Notes: generated by a model from the sequence alone, not told the origin. DNA of 64,000 nt from Flavisolibacter longurius (GCA_014163555.1 JACJGO010000022.1:1-64000), one strand, 5' to 3'; positions 16,993 through 26,361 are shown, counted from the first letter of the stretch. Made by a program: numbers and translations.

Positions 16993-19719
16993 ATGAGTAC
17001 GGAGCTTTCCAAAAATTTTGAGCCGCAGGCAGCCGAGGAAAAATGGTATCGCCACTGGTTGGACAAAGACTATTTTTCCAGCCGCCCCGATGAGCGGAAA
17101 CCTTATACTATTGTTATTCCCCCACCGAATGTTACCGGTGTGCTCCACATGGGCCATACCTTGAATGAAACTGTACAGGATGTGCTGATTCGCAAAGCTC
17201 GCATGAGCGGCTTTAATCCCTGCTGGGTGCCCGGCAGCGACCATGCTTCTATTGCTACCGAAGCCAAGGTGGTGCAGATGCTTGAAAAGGAAAAGGGCAT
17301 TCACAAGCACGATCTTACCCGGGAAGAATTTCTAAAGCATGCATTTGAATGGAAGGATAAATACGGCGGTATCATTTACCACCAGATTAAAAAACTGGGC
17401 TGCAGCGTTGACTGGAACCGTACCACGTTCACCATGGATGACCATTACTACAAAGCGGTCATTAAAGTGTTTATCGACCTGTTCAACAAAGGACTCATAT
17501 ACCGTGGTGCCCGAATCATCAACTGGGATCCGCAGGCACAGACAGCCCTGAGCGATGAAGAGGTGGAATACAGGGACATCCAGGGAAAGCTGTACTATGT
17601 AAAATATGTAGTAGAAGATAATGGATTAGAGATGACAGAGGACAGCGTTACGCCGCCTGCCATCGGACATCTATCATCTGTCAACTACATTACCATTGCT
17701 ACACAGCGTCCCGAAACCATTATGGGCGATGTGGCTGTTTGTGTGCATCCGGAAGATGAGCGGTACAAACACCTGATCGGAAAAAATGTGATCGTACCGC
17801 TGGTGAATCGTGCTGTACCGGTCATTGCTGATGAATATGTTGATCCCACCTTTGGTACAGGGGCCCTTAAAATTACCCCGGCACACGATATCAATGATTA
17901 TAATCTTGGTTTGAAGCACAACCTGCCCATCATTGATACGCTCAACCCGGATGGAACCTTGAGCGAAGCCGCCCAGGTTTTTGTAGGCATGGATCGTTTC
18001 GATGCCCGCAAGGCAGCCATTGCGCAATTACAGGCAGAAGGTTTGCTGGAAAAAGAAGAAGAGTACAGCACCCGCCTTGGGTTTTCGCAGCGTACAAATT
18101 GTGTGGTGGAGCCACGGATTTCAACGCAGTGGTTTGTGAAAATGAAAGAGCTGGCCGGCAAAGCACTGGAAGCCGTGACCAGCGGCGATATTAAAATTCA
18201 CCCGGAAGAGCGTTTCCTGGCGACCTATAAATACTGGCTCGAAAATGTAAAAGACTGGTGCATCAGCCGCCAGCTTTGGTGGGGACAACGCATCCCGGCC
18301 TGGTATGATGAAGAGGGATTGTTTGTTGTGGCCGCAACCGAAGCTGAAGCCAAAGAAGCCTATCAAAAAGCTTTCAACCGCTCAGCAACATCGCTGGAGC
18401 AGGATGAGGATGTTCTGGATACCTGGTTCTCGTCGTGGTTATGGCCTATTGAAGTGTTCAAAGGCATTACAGAACCCGGAAACCCTGAGATCGACTATTA
18501 CTACCCTACATCGGTACTCGTCACCGGGCAGGATATTATTTTCTTCTGGGTGGCCCGCATGGTGATGGCCGGCGAAGAATACATGGACGAAAAGCCTTTC
18601 GAGCATGTTTATTTTACCGGCATGGTGCGGGACAAGCAAGGCCGCAAAATGAGCAAAAGCCTTGGCAACTCGCCGGACCTGCTGGATCTCATTGATCGTT
18701 TTGGTGCCGATGCGGTTCGCTTTGGTATTCTCATCTCCGCTCCTGCTGGTAACGACCTGCTGTTTGATGAAAGCAGTTGCGACCAGGGACGCAATTTCAA
18801 TAACAAGATCTGGAATGCGCTGAAGCTGGTAAAAATGTGGGAAGCGGCTGGCACCGTAACCTATGACCGGAGTGCAGAAGATTTTGAAAAAGCCACCTTT
18901 GCCGCCACCTGGTTTGAAGCCCGGTTAAAAGCGGTAAAAACAGAATTGGAAACTCTTTACAATGACTTCCGGCTGAGCGAAGCGCTGAAAACAACCTATT
19001 CTCTTATTTGGGATGATTTCTGTAGCTGGTACTTGGAATGGGTGAAGCCGCCTTATGGTGAAAAGATCGACAGTCACCTGCTGACCTGTACACTGGACTT
19101 CTTTGAAGAACTAATGCAATTGCTGCATCCATTCATGCCATTTGTAACCGAAGAAATATACCACCGCTTGCGTACTCGTGAAGATGGTGATGATCTTACC
19201 ATCCGCCGTCAGGGTGAAGTGGGTACAAACCATGTTTCTATTTCAACCATCAGCAATGAAGAGGCACTGGCGTTGGGTAAGAACCTGCAGGAAATCATCA
19301 CCGCCATTCGGGATACCCGTAGCAAAGCCGGGCTCAAACCCAAAGAAGCCATTACCCTGCACATACAGTCTGCCACGCCTGAACGATTTGCCAATATCGA
19401 AAGCCTGCTGGCCAAACAGGTGGCTGCCGGTTCCATTCAGTACGTAACGGATGCGGTGCCGAACACCTTTACCGTAGTGGTTGGAACCAACCGGTTTTAC
19501 GTGGAATCGGAACAGGTTATCGATACCGAAGCGCAAAAAGAAAAACTGCAGAAAGACCTGGAATACCAGCGTGGGTTTTTGCTTTCTGTGGAGAAGAAAT
19601 TAAGCAACGAACGTTTTGTGCAGAATGCAAAACCAGACGTGGTGGAAGCCGAACGTCGGAAAAAACAGGATGCGGAAGAAAAGATCAAGGCTATTGAAGA
19701 AAGCTTGGCGAATCTTTAA
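16993..19719 (+). CDS. valS: Valine--tRNA ligase
   Basis: 908 residues, full length. The class I signature PPPNVTGVLHMGHTLNE places HMGH at 52-55, KMSKS is at 552-556 (GRKMSKSLGNSPDLL), and an editing (CP1) domain lies between (TIATQRPETIMGDVAV, TPAHDINDYN). The C-terminal ~65 residues form the coiled-coil tRNA-binding arm (EKLQKDLEYQRGFLLSVEKK). I chose the ATG at 16993 (MSTELSKNFEPQAAE) because the -7 box lies between it and an in-frame TTG at 16954. The enzyme charges tRNA-Val and hydrolyses mischarged Thr-tRNA. A terminator follows the stop. Confidence 0.97.
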   Translation: MSTELSKNFEPQAAEEKWYRHWLDKDYFSSRPDERKPYTIVIPPPNVTGVLHMGHTLNETVQDVLIRKARMSGFNPCWVPGSDHASIATEAKVVQMLEKEKGIHKHDLTREEFLKHAFEWKDKYGGIIYHQIKKLGCSVDWNRTTFTMDDHYYKAVIKVFIDLFNKGLIYRGARIINWDPQAQTALSDEEVEYRDIQGKLYYVKYVVEDNGLEMTEDSVTPPAIGHLSSVNYITIATQRPETIMGDVAVCVHPEDERYKHLIGKNVIVPLVNRAVPVIADEYVDPTFGTGALKITPAHDINDYNLGLKHNLPIIDTLNPDGTLSEAAQVFVGMDRFDARKAAIAQLQAEGLLEKEEEYSTRLGFSQRTNCVVEPRISTQWFVKMKELAGKALEAVTSGDIKIHPEERFLATYKYWLENVKDWCISRQLWWGQRIPAWYDEEGLFVVAATEAEAKEAYQKAFNRSATSLEQDEDVLDTWFSSWLWPIEVFKGITEPGNPEIDYYYPTSVLVTGQDIIFFWVARMVMAGEEYMDEKPFEHVYFTGMVRDKQGRKMSKSLGNSPDLLDLIDRFGADAVRFGILISAPAGNDLLFDESSCDQGRNFNNKIWNALKLVKMWEAAGTVTYDRSAEDFEKATFAATWFEARLKAVKTELETLYNDFRLSEALKTTYSLIWDDFCSWYLEWVKPPYGEKIDSHLLTCTLDFFEELMQLLHPFMPFVTEEIYHRLRTREDGDDLTIRRQGEVGTNHVSISTISNEEALALGKNLQEIITAIRDTRSKAGLKPKEAITLHIQSATPERFANIESLLAKQVAAGSIQYVTDAVPNTFTVVVGTNRFYVESEQVIDTEAQKEKLQKDLEYQRGFLLSVEKKLSNERFVQNAKPDVVEAERRKKQDAEEKIKAIEESLANL

Positions 19720-19773
19720 TGCAACTACTGCAACGTTGGAATAGATAATTGTAATCCCTTTTAATTGAAAATG

Positions 19774-19807
19774 ATCCCGGTCTGCAAACGGCCGGGATTT
19801 TCTTTGG
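19774..19807 (+). terminator. Intrinsic terminator after valS
   Basis: ATCCCGG (19774-19780) pairs with CCGGGAT (19792-19798) around an 11-nt loop and is followed by TTTTCTTT. It lies 54 bases after the valS stop. Confidence 0.7.
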
Positions 19808-19875
19808 GAATGAAAGTGAAAATTCAGCAACTTTAGTTTTTGAACCGGATCCCTTTCGGATTCTCAATAAATACT

Positions 19876-20901
19876 ATGAAAAAAGTTTTGTTCCTCTTTT
19901 TGTTCACCTGTTTGAACCTTTTTTTGTTTGCGCAATCTCCGCTTCCACGCCTGGATACACTTGCATCCGGGAAAAAAACATCGATCCGCGGAATGAGCGT
20001 GGTGAATGACAAGGTAGTTTGGGTGAGCGGCTCCAACGGAACCGTGGGTAAATCGGTAAATGGTGGGAAAGACTGGAAATGGTACCAGGTCACCAAATTT
20101 GAAACGGCCGATTTCAGGGACATTGAAGCCTTTGATGCTACTACCGCCATTGTGATGGTGATTGGCGAACCGGCCTACCTCCTACGCACAACCGATGGCG
20201 GCGAAAACTGGAAAGTGGTGTACGAAAATAAAACCAAGGGCATGTTTCTCGATGGCATGGAGTTCTGGAACAGCGAATCCGGTATTGTTATTGGTGACCC
20301 CATCGACGGGAAACTTTTTATAGCCCGTACGTTTGATGGTGGGTATTCCTGGCGGGCCATTCCGGAGCAATACCGGCCAAAAGCTGCCGAAGGCGAAGCT
20401 ATTTTTGCTGCCAGCGGCACTTCCATTCGAGCCCTCGATCGTGATGAAGCCGTATTTGTGACCGGAGGCACCACTTCAAATGTTTTTATTCGTGACCAGA
20501 AGATTAATCTTCCCATTCTGCAGGGCAAAAGTTCTACCGGCGCTTTTTCCATAGCCGTGTGGGACCACAACAAACGCAATGGCGGGAATAAAATGATCAT
20601 TGTTGGTGGCGATTATGCAGCTGATTCGCTTTCCACGGCAAATTGTTTTTATACCACCGACCGCGGACAAACCTGGCAGCCTGCCACCAAACCGCCAACG
20701 GGTTATAAAAGCTGCGTGGAATACATTACGGAAAAAGAGGTAATTGCCTGTGGGACCAGTGGCGTTGACTTTTCTTCCGATGGCGGAAAAACCTGGACGC
20801 AGATCAGCAAAGAGCCCTACCATGTGTGCATGAAAGCAAAAGATGGAAAAACCGTTTTCCTCGCCGGCAACAATGGCCGCATTGCCAAACTGGTTCGCTA
20901 A
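19876..20901 (+). CDS. Secreted YCF48/BNR-like beta-propeller protein
   Basis: 341 residues from ATG 19876, where a signal peptide starts (MKKVLFLFLFTCLNLFLFAQ); an upstream in-frame start would add 12 polar residues. The mature protein carries repeated BNR/Asp-box-like motifs: SVNGGKDWKWYQV, RTTDGGENWKVV, RTFDGGYSWRAI, YTTDRGQTWQPA and SSDGGKTWTQIS, as in YCF48/HCF136 and related sialidase-like beta propellers. The catalytic residues of sialidases are not evident, so a binding or assembly function is more likely than glycosidase activity. A terminator follows directly. Export to the periplasm or beyond is inferred from the signal peptide. Confidence 0.8.
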   Translation: MKKVLFLFLFTCLNLFLFAQSPLPRLDTLASGKKTSIRGMSVVNDKVVWVSGSNGTVGKSVNGGKDWKWYQVTKFETADFRDIEAFDATTAIVMVIGEPAYLLRTTDGGENWKVVYENKTKGMFLDGMEFWNSESGIVIGDPIDGKLFIARTFDGGYSWRAIPEQYRPKAAEGEAIFAASGTSIRALDRDEAVFVTGGTTSNVFIRDQKINLPILQGKSSTGAFSIAVWDHNKRNGGNKMIIVGGDYAADSLSTANCFYTTDRGQTWQPATKPPTGYKSCVEYITEKEVIACGTSGVDFSSDGGKTWTQISKEPYHVCMKAKDGKTVFLAGNNGRIAKLVR

Positions 20902-20909
20902 GCTACCTA

Positions 20910-20935
20910 ACAGGAATGCCTGTCTGTTTTTTTTT
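20910..20935 (+). terminator. Intrinsic terminator after the YCF48-like gene
   Basis: ACAGG-AATG-CCTGT forms a short stem (20910-20923), followed after 3 nt by a run of nine T (20927-20935). Confidence 0.65.
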
Positions 20936-21075
20936 GGATTAAAAGAAGCTAGGTACCGCATCAAACTTTTTATTTCGAATCCAATCGCATAAAATTGTTG
21001 TCGGATCAGTTTTTCAAAATATCGAATATCCACTATCAAATACCCGGCATCCTATCTCAATTATCCAATTCAACT

Positions 21076-21083
21076 TATCTTTC
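21076..21083 (+). promoter_or_regulatory. -7-like box TATCTTTC directly before the ThuA-like gene
   Basis: It has one mismatch to TAnnTTTG and ends exactly 4 nt before the ATG at 21088. The same spacing is seen for clpS, the DinB gene and the A-type carrier gene. Confidence 0.35.
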
Positions 21084-21087
21084 GACA

Positions 21088-21843
21088 ATGACAAAGAAAG
21101 TCTTGGTTGTTATTCTACTTTTCCAAATTCTAATTTCTCCGGCCATGTCGCAAAAACAGTTTAAAGCCTTATTGGTAACAACCACCAACGGATGGCATCA
21201 TGAAGCATTACACAGCGGTGTGATCGCATTAAAAAAAATGGGCGAACGTCATTTTTTTGACGTGGTGCTTTGGGAGAACCCCGGCGGCTTTACCGATCAG
21301 TATCTTTCCCAGTTCCAGGTTGTCATCTTTGTGCACACCACCGGAAATATTTTCGATTCGGCGCAGCAAAAAGTAATGGAACGTTTTATCCAGTCGGGAA
21401 AGGGATACGTAGGCATTCACAGTGCCTCAGATACGGAATACGACTGGGAATGGTACACCAAACTTGTGGGCCGCATGTTTAAGATTCACCCGGCCATTCA
21501 AACAGCAAAAATGCAGGTGTTGGACAACAGCTTCCCGGGACTGGAAGGCTTTGCCAATGGCCGTTTGTGGACGGATGAATGGTATGAGTTTGGACCTGAA
21601 AAATCAACGAACCTGCAATACATTTTGGCAGTGGATGAAGCCACCTATGATCCGAAAGTACAGTGGGGAAACAACAAGACAAACGGCATGGGAAAAATGC
21701 ATCCCATTGCCTGGTACCAGCAATACGATGGCGGCCGCTCTTTTTATACGGCATTGGGACATGTGCCCCAGAACTTTGACGATCCGGCTTTTCTGGCGCA
21801 CCTGCTGGCCGGGATCCGTTGGGCCGCTACTGGTAAAAAATAA
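21088..21843 (+). CDS. Secreted ThuA-like (trehalose-utilisation type) protein
   Basis: 251 residues from ATG 21088 with a signal peptide (VLVVILLFQILISPAMSQ). A longer in-frame frame exists upstream, but the signal peptide and the promoter box fix this start. The ThuA fold (glutamine-amidotransferase-like) shows KALLVTTTNGWHHEALHSG, VIFVHTTGNIFDSAQQ, FIQSGKGYVGIHSASDTEY, and HPIAWYQQYDGGRSFYTALG near the C-terminus. Family members occur beside sugar dehydrogenases and are thought to act on sugar derivatives; the biochemical role is not settled. A GNAT gene begins 33 bp downstream and may share the transcript. Confidence 0.88.
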   Translation: MTKKVLVVILLFQILISPAMSQKQFKALLVTTTNGWHHEALHSGVIALKKMGERHFFDVVLWENPGGFTDQYLSQFQVVIFVHTTGNIFDSAQQKVMERFIQSGKGYVGIHSASDTEYDWEWYTKLVGRMFKIHPAIQTAKMQVLDNSFPGLEGFANGRLWTDEWYEFGPEKSTNLQYILAVDEATYDPKVQWGNNKTNGMGKMHPIAWYQQYDGGRSFYTALGHVPQNFDDPAFLAHLLAGIRWAATGKK

Positions 21844-21876
21844 ATCTATTAATACTGCATAAATGCAAGGCAACGC

Positions 21877-22383
21877 ATGAGGATCAGGAAAGCTACGCTT
21901 GACGATGTACCTGCACTAAACATACTGGTAAACAGTGCCTACCGGGGCGATAGTTCCCGGCAGGGTTGGACAACGGAAGCCGATCTTTTGGATGGCATTC
22001 GCACCAGTGAGGCTTCCTTAAAAGCTATGGTCCAAAATGCGGCGGCTGAAATTCTCATCGCAGAAGATGCCAATATTTTGGGTTGTGTTTACCTGGAGAA
22101 AAAAAACCGGGTGCTCTATCTTGGTATGCTTACGGTGAATCCAATGCTGCAGGCCAAAGGTATTGGTTCTATGCTGATGCAGGCGGCAGAAGAAAATGCC
22201 CGCCAACGCGACTGTAACCGTATTCAAATGACAGTGATCACGGAAAGAAAACGCCTGATTGAATACTACCAACGCAAGGGCTTTCGGGATACCGGCGAAC
22301 GGGCACCTTTTCCTGATGACCCGGCTTTTGGAATCCCCAAACGTCCGCTCCAGTTTATGGTCATGGAAAAAATGATCAGTTAG
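21877..22383 (+). CDS. GNAT-family N-acetyltransferase
   Basis: 168 residues, one GNAT domain. It starts IRKATLDDVPALNILVNSAY, has the acetyl-CoA-binding loop in MLTVNPMLQAKGIGSMLMQ (Q-x-x-G-I-G variant), and ends its core with YYQRKGFRDTGER. The substrate cannot be predicted. It follows the ThuA-like gene by 33 bp on the same strand. No terminator is evident downstream. Confidence 0.88.
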   Translation: MRIRKATLDDVPALNILVNSAYRGDSSRQGWTTEADLLDGIRTSEASLKAMVQNAAAEILIAEDANILGCVYLEKKNRVLYLGMLTVNPMLQAKGIGSMLMQAAEENARQRDCNRIQMTVITERKRLIEYYQRKGFRDTGERAPFPDDPAFGIPKRPLQFMVMEKMIS

Positions 22384-22633
22384 GAAAAGGGCTGCCGCAT
22401 AAATATTTTTTGCCTCAGCGTTTTTTGCTACTCCTTCTATACCAGGAACATAAGATTTTCCAAGCGTTCACGATTCGCTTCCGCACACCTCTTCCCAGGT
22501 TTTTCTTCCGGAGGCTTTATCAATTTGGAACATACTTTGTACTTTTTGAGAGAACACATTTCATGCTTTGATAAAGTTGATCGGCAGCCCGTAATGAAGA
22601 AGTGATGTATTGCTAACATTAAAAACACAAGAG

Positions 22634-22876
22634 ATGAAAACCATTTTATCCATTGCTGTATGTGTCATATGCTATGCCTGTTTCCCCGCCCGTGAAGTGC
22701 AGGCCGAGATGGTGTATGCCACGCTTGTCAAAGTTGAAGAAGTGAACCGTTATCCCAACCTCAAACAAAAGATCCTAACCTGGCAAACCGACAAAGAAGT
22801 TTCCTTCGTCACGTATGAAAAGTCATCGATCAACATTCCCATTGGTACACAAACACGAGTGCTGATGACCAAATAG
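22634..22876 (+). CDS. Small secreted hypothetical protein, 80 aa
   Basis: ATG 22634 opens a signal peptide (MKTILSIAVCVICYACFPA). The mature ~55 residues form a beta-rich stretch (MVYATLVKVEEVNRYP, then LTWQTDKEVSFVTYEK and a hydrophobic end IPIGTQTRVLM). No family is recognised, but codon use and the signal peptide support a real gene. It stands alone, 250 bp after the GNAT gene; that gap holds a 9-bp inverted repeat (CTTTATCAA / TTGATAAAG) and no clear promoter box. Confidence 0.55.
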   Translation: MKTILSIAVCVICYACFPAREVQAEMVYATLVKVEEVNRYPNLKQKILTWQTDKEVSFVTYEKSSINIPIGTQTRVLMTK

Positions 22877-22976
22877 CATTGCGTTTTTCATTACATGAAT
22901 AATGTGATCATACAAAGGATGTTTTGCAAAACGCTATCTGTTTATTGACGGTACAATCAACCTAGGACCTGCTTTT

Positions 22977-23004
22977 TTGCTGCATAGCGAAAGCGTTACC
23001 TTTA
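22977..23004 (+). promoter_or_regulatory. Promoter candidate directly before the DinB gene
   Basis: TTG (22977-22979) is followed after 17 bases by TACCTTTA (22997-23004), close to TTG-N17-TAnnTTTG. The box ends 4 nt before the ATG at 23009, so the mRNA would be leaderless or nearly so. Confidence 0.4.
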
Positions 23005-23008
23005 GGCC

Positions 23009-23533
23009 ATGTCAAAAGCTACACTACCTGAAGTTTGGTTACGGGGACCTATACCCAGAATTTCGCCCTACCTGCAACCGGCTGTCCATGCACTGTTGCA
23101 GGCAAAGGAAGAGATTAATGCACTGATGGCGTCTTTTCCCGACAGTTTACTTTGGGAAAAGCCTGCCGATATGGCGTCAGCCGCTTTTCACCTGCAGCAC
23201 ATTCCCGGTGTTCTCGACCGGTTGCTGACCTATGCCAAAGGTGGCCAGCTTTCTGAAGAGCAGTTTGCTTACCTGAAAACAGAAGGTGTACCGGGTGTAG
23301 AAACAACACAAGAGCTCTTGCAGGTGTTCAATCAAAAACTGGATGCATTTGTAGAAGAACTGAAAAGCCTGGATGAGAAAATGCTGACAGAAGGCAGAGA
23401 AGTCGGCCGGGCCAAACTGCCCTCCACTGTTTTGGGATTGCTGTTTCATGCTGCTGAACATACCATGCGCCATAACGGGCAATTGCTGGTTACGGTTAAC
23501 ATTTTGCAGGAAAAAAATCAGCAAAAAATCTAA
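23009..23533 (+). CDS. DinB-family four-helix protein
   Basis: 174 residues, all helical. The DinB/YfiT metal-site pattern is visible: a His in AAFHLQHIPGVLDRLL and the HAAEHTMRHNGQLL segment near the C-terminus. Such proteins bind a divalent metal and often act as thiol-dependent transferases or as stress proteins of unknown activity. The ATG at 23009 lies 4 nt after a promoter-like box. It converges with the A-type carrier gene; a bidirectional terminator lies between. Confidence 0.85.
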   Translation: MSKATLPEVWLRGPIPRISPYLQPAVHALLQAKEEINALMASFPDSLLWEKPADMASAAFHLQHIPGVLDRLLTYAKGGQLSEEQFAYLKTEGVPGVETTQELLQVFNQKLDAFVEELKSLDEKMLTEGREVGRAKLPSTVLGLLFHAAEHTMRHNGQLLVTVNILQEKNQQKI

Positions 23534-23612
23534 GCTGATTTTAATAAAGACAAAAAAACATTGCTGTAAGCGGGAACGCAACATTCTATGTAAAATCAAA
23601 GAGATGCTCCTG

Positions 23613-23643
23613 TAAACAAAAACGCAAACGGTCAGTTTGCGTT
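23613..23643 (-). terminator. Terminator between the DinB and A-type carrier genes
   Basis: AACGCAAAC (23621-23629) pairs with GTTTGCGTT (23635-23643) around a 5-nt loop. On the minus strand the stem is followed by TTTGTTT, so it mainly ends the Fe-S carrier transcript; it can also stop the DinB transcript. Confidence 0.6.
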
Positions 23644-23674
23644 CCTAATTTTAAGATAGAGGCAACGAGAAAGT

Positions 23675-24019
23675 TTATACGCCAAACGAAGACCCACAGC
23701 CGCAAGTGGAGGATGCGTTCGGATTGTTGAAGGTAAAGCCCCGGTTATTCAAGCCGTTCTCCCAATCGATCTCCATTCCGGCCAGGTAAAGCTCATGGGA
23801 GCGGTTCATGACAAAAGGAATGCCGTCCAATTCGTATTCATTGTCGCCTTCGGCTTTTTCATCAAACCCAAGAACATACGAAAATCCCGAACAGCCGCCA
23901 CCTTTCACCCCTACCCGCAAAACCTTGGTGGAGTCAAACCCCGGATCCTGCATCAGTCGCTTTATTTCTGTTACCGCACCTGCCGTAAACTTTACCGGTG
24001 CTGCAATTGTTGTATTCAT
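23675..24019 (-). CDS. A-type Fe-S cluster carrier (IscA/ErpA/SufA family)
   Basis: 114 residues. The three conserved cysteines are present: GGCSGFSYVLGFD and the C-terminal STCGCGSSFGV. The start AAPVKFTAGAVTEIKRLMQD is typical. A-type carriers accept a [4Fe-4S] or [2Fe-2S] cluster from the assembly scaffold and deliver it to apoproteins in the cytoplasm. No isc or suf genes are adjacent, so which member it is cannot be told. A -7 box ends 4 nt before the ATG. Confidence 0.93.
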   Translation of the reverse strand: MNTTIAAPVKFTAGAVTEIKRLMQDPGFDSTKVLRVGVKGGGCSGFSYVLGFDEKAEGDNEYELDGIPFVMNRSHELYLAGMEIDWENGLNNRGFTFNNPNASSTCGCGSSFGV

Positions 24020-24023
24020 TTGG

Positions 24024-24031
24024 CAAAATTA
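24024..24031 (-). promoter_or_regulatory. -7 box TAATTTTG directly before the A-type carrier gene
   Basis: On the minus strand TAATTTTG (24031-24024) fits TAnnTTTG and is 4 nt from the ATG at 24019, again implying a leaderless transcript. No -33 TTG at the usual distance is seen. Confidence 0.45.
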
Positions 24032-24087
24032 CTGCAAGACGCGGGAAGTTCATTCTTTCGCACTGTGTTACAGAAGGAGTTTCACAG

Positions 24088-24095
24088 TATTTTTG
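24088..24095 (+). promoter_or_regulatory. -7 box TATTTTTG before the 24113 gene
   Basis: A perfect TAnnTTTG box 17 nt before the ATG at 24113. It lies 57 bp from the divergent box of the Fe-S carrier gene, so the two promoters sit back to back. Confidence 0.45.
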
Positions 24096-24112
24096 CCCCT
24101 TAATAAAATTTC

Positions 24113-24610
24113 ATGGAAGTAACCACGCTGAGTCTCCTGATTGCTGCACTGGCCCTGGCTGTTGCCATCCTTGCATTTTTACGTACCTATCGTGAAAAAG
24201 AGCCGGCACCCGTTCAAAACTTTACCACGAAACCCTTGCAATTGCAAGCCTTCGAAAGGCTGGTGATTCTTTGTGAACGCATTTCGTTGCCCAACCTTAT
24301 AAGCCGGGTTAACCAGCCGCAGCTTAGCGCAAGAGACATGCAATTGATGCTGATCGAAACCATCAAGCAGGAATTTGAATACAATGCCTCCCAACAGATC
24401 TATGTCAGCCAGGCTGCTTGGGAAGCGGTTCGCAACCTTCGCGACCAAACCCTTCTGATCATTAATTCCATTGCCCGTACGCTGCCGGCAGAAGCCTCGG
24501 CACATGATCTGAACAAAGGTTTGCTCGAAGCAATTCTGAACCAGGAAAATGCCGCTTTGCACACTTTTACGCTGGACACGCTGAACGAAGAAGCCAGACG
24601 GATCATGTAA
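24113..24610 (+). CDS. Conserved membrane-anchored hypothetical protein, 165 aa
   Basis: One N-terminal membrane helix (LSLLIAALALAVAILAFL), a short basic turn (RTYREK), then a soluble helical domain: LQAFERLVILCERISLPNLI, MQLMLIETIKQEFEYNASQQ and VSQAAWEAVRNLRDQ. I do not recognise a named family with certainty. The mutase gene follows 71 bp downstream on the same strand and may share the transcript. No catalytic motif is visible. Confidence 0.65.
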   Translation: MEVTTLSLLIAALALAVAILAFLRTYREKEPAPVQNFTTKPLQLQAFERLVILCERISLPNLISRVNQPQLSARDMQLMLIETIKQEFEYNASQQIYVSQAAWEAVRNLRDQTLLIINSIARTLPAEASAHDLNKGLLEAILNQENAALHTFTLDTLNEEARRIM

Positions 24611-24681
24611 GATTTAATAATGGTAATGCTTATTCAGCAAAAGCTGCAACAGGCATAACCGGCTTAGCTATCTGAAAAAAT

Positions 24682-26247
24682 ATGAAGCAGGAAAAACAAA
24701 CCGATTCGGGGATCGATATAAAAACCGTGTACACGCAGGAAGATATTGCCAACCTCTCCCCTGCCACCTTGGGACTCCCTGGCCAGGAACCTTTCACCCG
24801 CGGCATTCAGCCTGATATGTACCGGGGGAAGCTGTGGACCATGCGACAGTATGCCGGCTTTTCCACTGCGGAAGAAAGCAACAAGCGGTATCATTACCTG
24901 TTATCGCAAGGTGTGATGGGGTTGAGTGTGGCCTTTGACCTGCCCACGCAGATTGGATACGACAGCGATCATTCCCTGGCGGAAGGCGAAGTGGGCAAAG
25001 TGGGTGTCGCCATTGATTCGCTACGCGATATGGAAACGCTGTTTGACGGCATCAAGCTACAGGATGTTTCCACTTCCATGACCATCAATGCAACGGCCTA
25101 TATCCTGCTTTCGTTTTATGTGGCCCTTGCAAAAAAACAGGGCGCCGACCTGCAGAAAATTTCCGGCACCATACAAAACGATATCCTCAAAGAATACGCC
25201 GCTCGGGGTACCTATATCTATCCACCCAAACCCTCCATGCGCATCATCACCGATATTTTTGAATGGTGCAGCAAAGAAGTGCCCAAATGGAATACCATTT
25301 CCATCTCGGGTTATCACATTCGCGAAGCCGGCAGTACGGCCGTGCAGGAAATTGCATTCACCCTTAGTAACGGTAAGGCCTATGTGCAGGCGGCCTTGCA
25401 AAAAGGACTTGACATCAATGTTTTTGGAAAGCGGCTTTCGTTCTTTTTTAATGCGCACAATAATTTGTTTGAAGAAGTGGCCAAGTTCAGGGCGGCCCGT
25501 CGCATGTGGTCGCGGATGATGAAAGACCTGGGAACTACTGACCCCAAAGCCCTGATGCTGCGGTTTCATACGCAAACCGGCGGAAGTACGCTGACGGCGC
25601 AACAGCCACTCAACAACATTTCACGGGTAACCGTGCAAACCCTGGCGGCAGTTTTGGGCGGAACCCAATCGCTTCACACCAATGGCTACGATGAAGCCCT
25701 GAGCCTGCCAACGGAAGATGCGGCCCGCATTGCCCTGCGCACGCAACAAATTGTTGCATTTGAAAGCGGCGCCACTGATACCGTGGATCCTCTTGCCGGT
25801 TCGTATTATGTAGAAGCGCTGACCGATGAAATTGAGCAGCGGGCCTGGGAACTGATTGGAAAAATCGATGCAATGGGCGGCAGTGTTTCGGCCATTGAAA
25901 GCGGGTTTATGCAGGACGAAATTGCCCGCAGTGCCTACGCTTACCAACGAGGTATTGAAAGCGGTAAAAAGGTCATTGTGGGAGTGAATAAATTCAACCA
26001 GAAAGAAGACGGCAGCATACCGGTGTTCCGGGTGGATGACAGCATCCGGGAAAAACAAATCCAAAGCTTGTCAGCCTTAAAAGCTTCCCGTAATCCTGAA
26101 GCAGTAAATATTGCCTTACAAACTATCCGTTCTGCCGCAACCGATGGAACCAACCTGATGCCGGCCGTAGTTGCCGCCGTGGAAACTTATTGTACACTCG
26201 GAGAAATTGCCGACGTGCTGCGGGATGTTTTTGGTGAATACCGGTGA
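24682..26247 (+). CDS. Methylmalonyl-CoA mutase catalytic subunit without B12 domain
   Basis: 521 residues, covering only the substrate-binding TIM barrel. [13 protein letters not shown] carries the Tyr, and the [17 protein letters not shown] segment carries the Arg, that mark methylmalonyl-CoA specificity; isobutyryl-CoA mutases, as I recall, have Phe and Gln, and hydroxyisobutyryl-CoA mutases Ile at these places. Further signatures are [33 protein letters not shown] and [17 protein letters not shown]. The cobalamin-binding domain that completes a ~700-residue mutase is missing, and no small subunit lies nearby, so a partner must be encoded elsewhere. The reaction interconverts methylmalonyl-CoA and succinyl-CoA (propionate metabolism). 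Confidence 0.9.
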   Translation: MKQEKQTDSGIDIKTVYTQEDIANLSPATLGLPGQEPFTRGIQPDMYRGKLWTMRQYAGFSTAEESNKRYHYLLSQGVMGLSVAFDLPTQIGYDSDHSLAEGEVGKVGVAIDSLRDMETLFDGIKLQDVSTSMTINATAYILLSFYVALAKKQGADLQKISGTIQNDILKEYAARGTYIYPPKPSMRIITDIFEWCSKEVPKWNTISISGYHIREAGSTAVQEIAFTLSNGKAYVQAALQKGLDINVFGKRLSFFFNAHNNLFEEVAKFRAARRMWSRMMKDLGTTDPKALMLRFHTQTGGSTLTAQQPLNNISRVTVQTLAAVLGGTQSLHTNGYDEALSLPTEDAARIALRTQQIVAFESGATDTVDPLAGSYYVEALTDEIEQRAWELIGKIDAMGGSVSAIESGFMQDEIARSAYAYQRGIESGKKVIVGVNKFNQKEDGSIPVFRVDDSIREKQIQSLSALKASRNPEAVNIALQTIRSAATDGTNLMPAVVAAVETYCTLGEIADVLRDVFGEYR

Positions 26248-26361
26248 GTGGAAAGATGTAGGCAGTATAAATTAAGGAGTGAGTAGTAAGTTATAAGTTA
26301 TAAGTAGTATGTAGGGGAAATAAACAAACAATTAATTCTTGAAGAGAATTTTTTCTCGCAA

